Shown here piece after piece: positions 60,760 to 64,000 of a stretch of 64,000 nucleotides of DNA. Position 1 is the stretch's first letter, and every line of letters starts with the position of its first letter. Below the pieces are notes generated by a model, which was not told the DNA's origin, did not search any database, and worked only from the letters and a program-made list of their open reading frames with translations. Source of the DNA: Bacteroidales bacterium (GTDB taxonomy: Bacteria > Bacteroidota > Bacteroidia > Bacteroidales > UBA932); assembly GCA_017455065.1 (NCBI GenBank), contig JAFTBU010000059.1:18082-82081 (forward strand). Reading direction: 5' to 3'. The position numbers and the translations under genes are program-made.

Positions 60760-62204
60760 TGCTCCACCGTCAGGTTGAAGGGAGAGAACGGCAGGCCGTA
60801 GCGGTTGGCGAGGTTGCCGGGGACGAAGTCGCCCCATCCGTAGCGCACTGCCACAGGATTGGGCACCTCGGGGCTGGAGATGCGCAGGGCCTCCTGGGCA
60901 TTGTCATACCAGACATCGCCCACTTCGAAGAACTTGCCGTCCGGACCGGCGATCTCCAGGCCCTTCACGCCGTGGTTGCGGCTGATGCCGCGGCGGCAGT
61001 CGGTGGCCTTGACATAGATGGCCTGGGACCCTTCCACCCTGAAGGCACGTATGGGCTCGGGGCAGATGCAGGGGATGTTGAATCCGTAATCCTTGGTGAG
61101 GGCGAGATAGGCCAGGCGGTTGCCTACGGGCTGCTTGTCTCCCGGATGGATATTGTCGATCTCGAAGTCGCGCACCAGGTCGTTGGTGATCACGATGCCG
61201 CTGCGGGGTATCATCCCCACTGCATCGTGCTGGGCCTTGCGGAGCATGGCAGCATGTCCGGCCTGGCCTCCGGTGTAACGGTATGGAGCGATCTCCACCT
61301 CATAGAAAGGAAGTCCGGAGCCGGGGTCGTCCAGCATCGAACGCCATATCTCCACCATACGGGTGAGCCTGGCGGCGTAAGTGTCCTCCCTGCCGACGTT
61401 GGTGCAGCCCTGGTAGAAGATGATGCCTTTGGCAGTCAGGCCCGCGAGGGGGTTGAACATGCCGTTGAAATACACCAGGGGCCTGGTCCAGGGGGTCGTG
61501 GCGGCTATTCCGGCCTCGCTGATGTCGATGTCAGGGTAGCCGGAGAGCACTTCGGCGGGCAGCCAGCTCTCCACGCTGGAGCCTCCGCGGGGGCATGCGA
61601 CTATGCCAATGGGAACGTCCAGCACGGTATTGAGCTTGAGTGCGAAGAAATATGCGGTGGCGCTCATCGAGGGGATGGTGGCGGGGTCGGCTCCGTACCA
61701 CTTCCCTTCGCAGGCGTCCAGCGGGGTCATGCTCTCTACGATGGGGACGGTGAACATGCGGATTTTCTCCCTCGCGGGTGCCTGGGTGATGATTTCGAGA
61801 TAATTGTCAATGGGGCAGCTGTCGAAGCCCGATACGGGCATCTCCATGTTGCTCTGGCCTCCGGCGAGCCACACCTCACCGATGAGCACGTCGTCGATCG
61901 TCATGCTGCCGCCGTCGCCGGAGACTTTGACCTGATAGCTCCGGTAAGAGGCCGCGGGAGTGGCCACCTTGACCGTCCAGATGCCGTCCGAGCCGGTCCT
62001 GGTGCGGTAGCTGCGGCCGTTCCATCCGGTGGTGACGGTGATCTGCGAGCCGGGCGAGGCGAATCCTTTCACCGCCGCCGAGGCGTTCTGCTGGAGCACC
62101 ATGCCGTCGCTGTATGGCTGTTTGACATTGAGTTTTGCGCCGGCTGCCAGGCAAATGAGCATGAGTGCCAGGGCTGCCGAAGTTTTCTTGATGAGTGCGG
62201 ACAT
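60756..62204 (-). CDS. Sialate O-acetylesterase-like SGNH hydrolase, exported
   Basis: 482 aa from MSALIKKTSAALALMLICLA at 62204, a signal peptide (cleavage near AAGAKL). A beta-sandwich insertion segment lies near the N-terminus. The catalytic Ser is in LAGGQSNMEMPVSG, the oxyanion region is ACPRGGSSVESW, and the Asp/His pair is in IDNIHPGDKQPVGNR. The family removes O-acetyl groups from sialic acid or other acetylated glycans in the periplasm. No sialidase or nan genes are nearby; it sits in an operon with tsaD and the BaiN-like gene. Confidence 0.9.
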   Translation of the reverse strand: MSALIKKTSAALALMLICLAAGAKLNVKQPYSDGMVLQQNASAAVKGFASPGSQITVTTGWNGRSYRTRTGSDGIWTVKVATPAASYRSYQVKVSGDGGSMTIDDVLIGEVWLAGGQSNMEMPVSGFDSCPIDNYLEIITQAPAREKIRMFTVPIVESMTPLDACEGKWYGADPATIPSMSATAYFFALKLNTVLDVPIGIVACPRGGSSVESWLPAEVLSGYPDIDISEAGIAATTPWTRPLVYFNGMFNPLAGLTAKGIIFYQGCTNVGREDTYAARLTRMVEIWRSMLDDPGSGLPFYEVEIAPYRYTGGQAGHAAMLRKAQHDAVGMIPRSGIVITNDLVRDFEIDNIHPGDKQPVGNRLAYLALTKDYGFNIPCICPEPIRAFRVEGSQAIYVKATDCRRGISRNHGVKGLEIAGPDGKFFEVGDVWYDNAQEALRISSPEVPNPVAVRYGWGDFVPGNLANRYGLPFSPFNLTVEQ

Positions 62205-62229
62205 GATATGGTCGGTATTAGATTTACGG

Positions 62230-63252
62230 TTAAAAATCTGCGATCCTGGAGACGGGGGCCACGTCGAGGGGCGTGCGCTCCCCTGCCAGATAATGATAGT
62301 AGCCTGCGATGGCAATCATCGCGGCGTTGTCGGTGGTGAACTTGAATTCCGGGAGGAAGGTGCGCCAGCCGCGTTTGCGGCCCTCGGCGACCAGCCTCTC
62401 GCGCAGGCCGCTGTTGGCGGACACTCCGCCTCCGATGGTGACATCCTTGATCCCGGTCTGGCGGGCAGCCTTGATGAGTTTGTCCATCAGGATGTCGATG
62501 AGGGCTTTCTGGAACGAGGCGCAGATGTCTTCCTTGTTGTTTTCCATGAACTGCGGGTCCTCGGCCATGCGGTCCCTGACGAAATACAGCAGCGAGGTCT
62601 TGATGCCGCTGAAGCTGTAGTCCAGCCCGGGGATATGGGGTTTGGCGAATTTGAATTTGTATGGATCGCCCTGTTTTGCGAGTTTGTCGATGATGGGGCC
62701 GCCCGGGTATCCCAGGCCCATCATCTTGGAGCATTTGTCGAAGGCCTCTCCCACGGCGTCGTCTATGGTCTGTCCGAGTATCTCGAATTCGAGCGGGCTT
62801 ACGACCTTGACAATCTGGGAGTTGCCTCCTGAGACCAGCAGGCACAGGTAAGGGAAGGCCGGTTCTTCGACAGCTTTTCCTTCCTGGCGGATGAAATTGG
62901 CCAGGATATGGCCCTGGAGGTGGTTGACCATGACAATGGGGATGTCGAGGGCAAGGCCCATGGCCTTGGCGAAGGAGGTGCCTACGAGCAGGGATCCCAG
63001 CAAGCCCGGGCCCCTGGTGAACGCGATCGCGGTGAGCTCCGACGGCTTGATCCCGGCGCGGCTGAGGGCCTCGCTGACCACCGGGACGATATTCTGCTCA
63101 TGAGCCCTGGAAGCCAGCTCCGGCACCACCCCTCCGAAAGAGCGGTGCACTTCCTGGCTTGCTATCACATTCGAAAGGAGGTAACCATCCCTGATCACCG
63201 CCGCCGAAGTATCGTCGCACGACGACTCTATTCCCAATATGATGTCTGACAT
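62230..63252 (-). CDS. tsaD: tRNA N6-adenosine threonylcarbamoyltransferase
   Basis: 340 aa, ASKHA fold. GIESSCDDTSAAVI is the phosphate motif. The metal-binding NHLQGHILA has H-x3-H, and GPGLLGSLLVGTSFAKA and VSGGNSQIVKV complete the nucleotide site. It transfers the threonylcarbamoyl group to A37 of ANN-decoding tRNAs, together with TsaB and TsaE. It is first in the operon; the esterase begins 25 nt downstream. The likely promoter TATATTTG (63364-63371) gives a 105-nt leader made of G+C-rich repeats. Confidence 0.95.
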   Translation of the reverse strand: MSDIILGIESSCDDTSAAVIRDGYLLSNVIASQEVHRSFGGVVPELASRAHEQNIVPVVSEALSRAGIKPSELTAIAFTRGPGLLGSLLVGTSFAKAMGLALDIPIVMVNHLQGHILANFIRQEGKAVEEPAFPYLCLLVSGGNSQIVKVVSPLEFEILGQTIDDAVGEAFDKCSKMMGLGYPGGPIIDKLAKQGDPYKFKFAKPHIPGLDYSFSGIKTSLLYFVRDRMAEDPQFMENNKEDICASFQKALIDILMDKLIKAARQTGIKDVTIGGGVSANSGLRERLVAEGRKRGWRTFLPEFKFTTDNAAMIAIAGYYHYLAGERTPLDVAPVSRIADF

Positions 63253-63363
63253 ATTCCCTGTCCTGTTAAATACTCAATTTCGGTTCCGGGCTCGGTCCCG
63301 GACTTTGGCCTCGGTCTCGGCCTTGGTGCCGGGCTTGGCTCCGTGCCTTTCGGAATCCGGATT

Positions 63364-63371
63364 CAAATATA
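63364..63371 (-). promoter_or_regulatory. -7 box of the tsaD operon
   Basis: TATATTTG on the minus strand, 112 nt before the tsaD ATG. It is the only such box between region C and tsaD. Confidence 0.5.
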
Positions 63372-63414
63372 CGGAATAAAAGGCAAACCCCATACCCCAC
63401 CCGTCCCCTTTCCC

Positions 63415-63507
63415 GGAGCGGCGCCCCCTCGCGGGAGCGGCGCCCCCTCGCGGGATCGGTGCCCCCTCGCGGGATCGGTGCCCCCTCGCGGGAGCGGTGC
63501 AGCTCGG
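63415..63507. repeat. 19-nt tandem repeat
   Basis: About 4.5 copies of GGAGCGGCGCCCCCTCGCG; the later units read GGATCGGTGCCCCCTCGCG. Confidence 0.85.
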
Positions 63508-63833
63508 GGTAGGGACCGTCTCGCTCCGCTCGACCCCACCGTTCGCTCCGCTCACGGTCCCCCCTCTTACGATGCCGAGGGTGGCACGGGTCCCTGCCCC
63601 GACTACCCCGCTCCCGCCGTTCCCCGTCCCTTTTCCTGGTCGCCTCTCCATAAACGCTCCTACTCTCCACCAGAATGGGACGGAAAGAGCATCTATGGCC
63701 TTAAACGCTCCTACTCTCCCTATTTCATGGACGGTAGGAGCACCCAAGGCGACCTGCCGCGCTACTCCCACCTTTTCCATTCCACGGCTGGCAGCATGTG
63801 TCTCGATGGGGGTAACCTCCGTGGCCGACAGCA

Positions 63834-63864
63834 ACGGGCGGGCGAGGAGAGCCCCCACCTGAAG
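63834..63864. repeat. ACGGGCGGGC hairpin, copy 3, interrupted
   Basis: ACGGGCGGGC (63834-63843) and GAGGAGAGC, as in copy 2, then 11-12 nt of a new loop before the IS end. The complementary half is not in the window, so the element appears split by the insertion. Confidence 0.65.
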
Positions 63865-63883
63865 TGACCCCCAAAAGTTGGAC
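63865..63883 (-). repeat. Terminal inverted repeat of an IS3-family element
   Basis: TGACCCCCAAAAGTTGGAC, the form typical of IS3/IS150-group ends, lies 12 nt beyond the transposase stop codon. The other end lies outside the window. Confidence 0.75.
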
Positions 63884-63895
63884 GGTTTATTCTTG

Positions 63896-64000
63896 TTAAG
63901 AAGCTTGAGATTGGAACTGAGTCCGGTACTGCACCGGGCTCTTTCCTTTTAGCCTCAGTTTGATTCTATCGTTATTGTAGTACCTGATGTATTCCCGGAG
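63896..64000 (-). mobile_element. IS3-family transposase (OrfB), C-terminal end
   Basis: The minus strand reads LREYIRYYNNDRIKLRLKGK, then SPVQYRTQFQSQAS and stop. This is the C-terminus of the DDE integrase OrfB of IS3/IS150-group elements (Y-I-x-Y-Y-N-x-x-R-I and L-x-G-x-S-P-x-x-Y-R). Only 34 codons are inside the window; the catalytic residues and OrfA lie beyond base 64000. With the terminal repeat at 63865 it marks the boundary of an element inserted into region C. Confidence 0.88.

Larger units (their letters stand above)
63253..63864. repeat. Non-coding hairpin-repeat region C
   Basis: No supportable gene. It contains CTCGG/CCTTGG-rich low complexity (63280-63350), a 19-nt tandem repeat, and arms GGGACCGT (63512-63519) / ACGGTCCC (63554-63561) around a core with TCGCTCCGCTC twice. 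Then follow the block CCCTCTTACGATGCCGAGGG (about 63562-63581) shared with region A, two AAACGCTCCTACTCTCC repeats (about 63653 and 63702, the second closed by GTAGGAGC), and the left half of the ACGGGCGGGC hairpin. Confidence 0.75.

Noticed and set aside
63274-63858. Minus-strand frame of 194 codons and plus-strand frames of 121-174 codons in region C
   Set aside because: They run through the 19-nt tandem repeats and non-coding hairpins. The sequence similarity to frames in region B is explained by shared repeat DNA.

Overview
The window looks like a chromosomal segment of a G+C-rich member of the order Bacteroidales (Bacteroidota), probably an uncultured gut or rumen lineage; the genus cannot be fixed from the sequence alone. 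The reasons are the many promoter boxes of the form TAnnTTTG placed just upstream of genes, the small SRP RNA, the DUF5723, DUF1508, Ig-like lipoprotein and lipidated TamA-type families, and a PPi-dependent phosphofructokinase. Almost all of the DNA is dense housekeeping sequence in short operons with ATGA overlaps and tail-to-tail stops. No prophage, CRISPR array, plasmid or conjugative module is visible.

Layout. 1-2942: end of valS, a thioesterase and an ABC-F ATPase. 2943-5673: a leftward operon of an XRE regulator, a degenerate dihydroorotate dehydrogenase-like protein and CinA, with TGTAAC/GTTACA inverted repeats at both ends. 6034-12453: queA and an acyltransferase, then a leftward operon of an epimerase, a lipoprotein and DUF5723. 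12581-12960: a compact DUF1508 gene with its own promoter and terminator. 12985-14636: non-coding hairpin-repeat region A. 14637-30518: a DUF362 lipoprotein, a shortened quinone reductase, a ProC-ProB fusion followed by proA (all three proline-pathway activities from two genes), rlmD and a Ca/Na exchanger, a lipidated peptide deformylase, a K+/H+ antiporter, two small outer-membrane proteins, rarA, a TamA-like protein, a TrmH-like methyltransferase and a GH13 enzyme. 30609-41321: a seven-gene rightward operon (pfp, ligA, yihY-like, rel, Ig-like lipoprotein, beta-barrel, ispG). 41322-47656: rlmI, an exonuclease, a lipoprotein, a C1 peptidase, pssA and a Gfo/Idh lipoprotein. 47785-47859: tRNA-Val(CAC). 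47918-49142: hairpin-repeat region B. 49231-63252: mixed small operons including the SRP RNA, cdd, mnmA and a tsaD - sialate esterase - BaiN-like operon. 63253-64000: repeat region C, interrupted by the end of an IS3-family element.

The most unusual content is the family of non-coding repeat regions A, B and C. They are strings of hairpins in which short core sequences are conserved while the flanking inverted arms differ from unit to unit. Fourteen copies of one 28-32 nt core can be counted. A 335-bp block (F) is present as an inverted copy in A and B, but the 151-bp block next to it (S), bounded by CCCGAAATTC inverted repeats, has the same orientation in both, so S is flipped relative to F. 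One hairpin has a distal stem that covaries between copies, and one segment is bounded by an inverted repeat carrying two convergent promoter-like boxes. No protein in the window is an obvious partner. The second notable item is the ProC-ProB fusion. Several genes also have a start codon only 3-7 nt after a TAnnTTTG box, which suggests leaderless transcripts.
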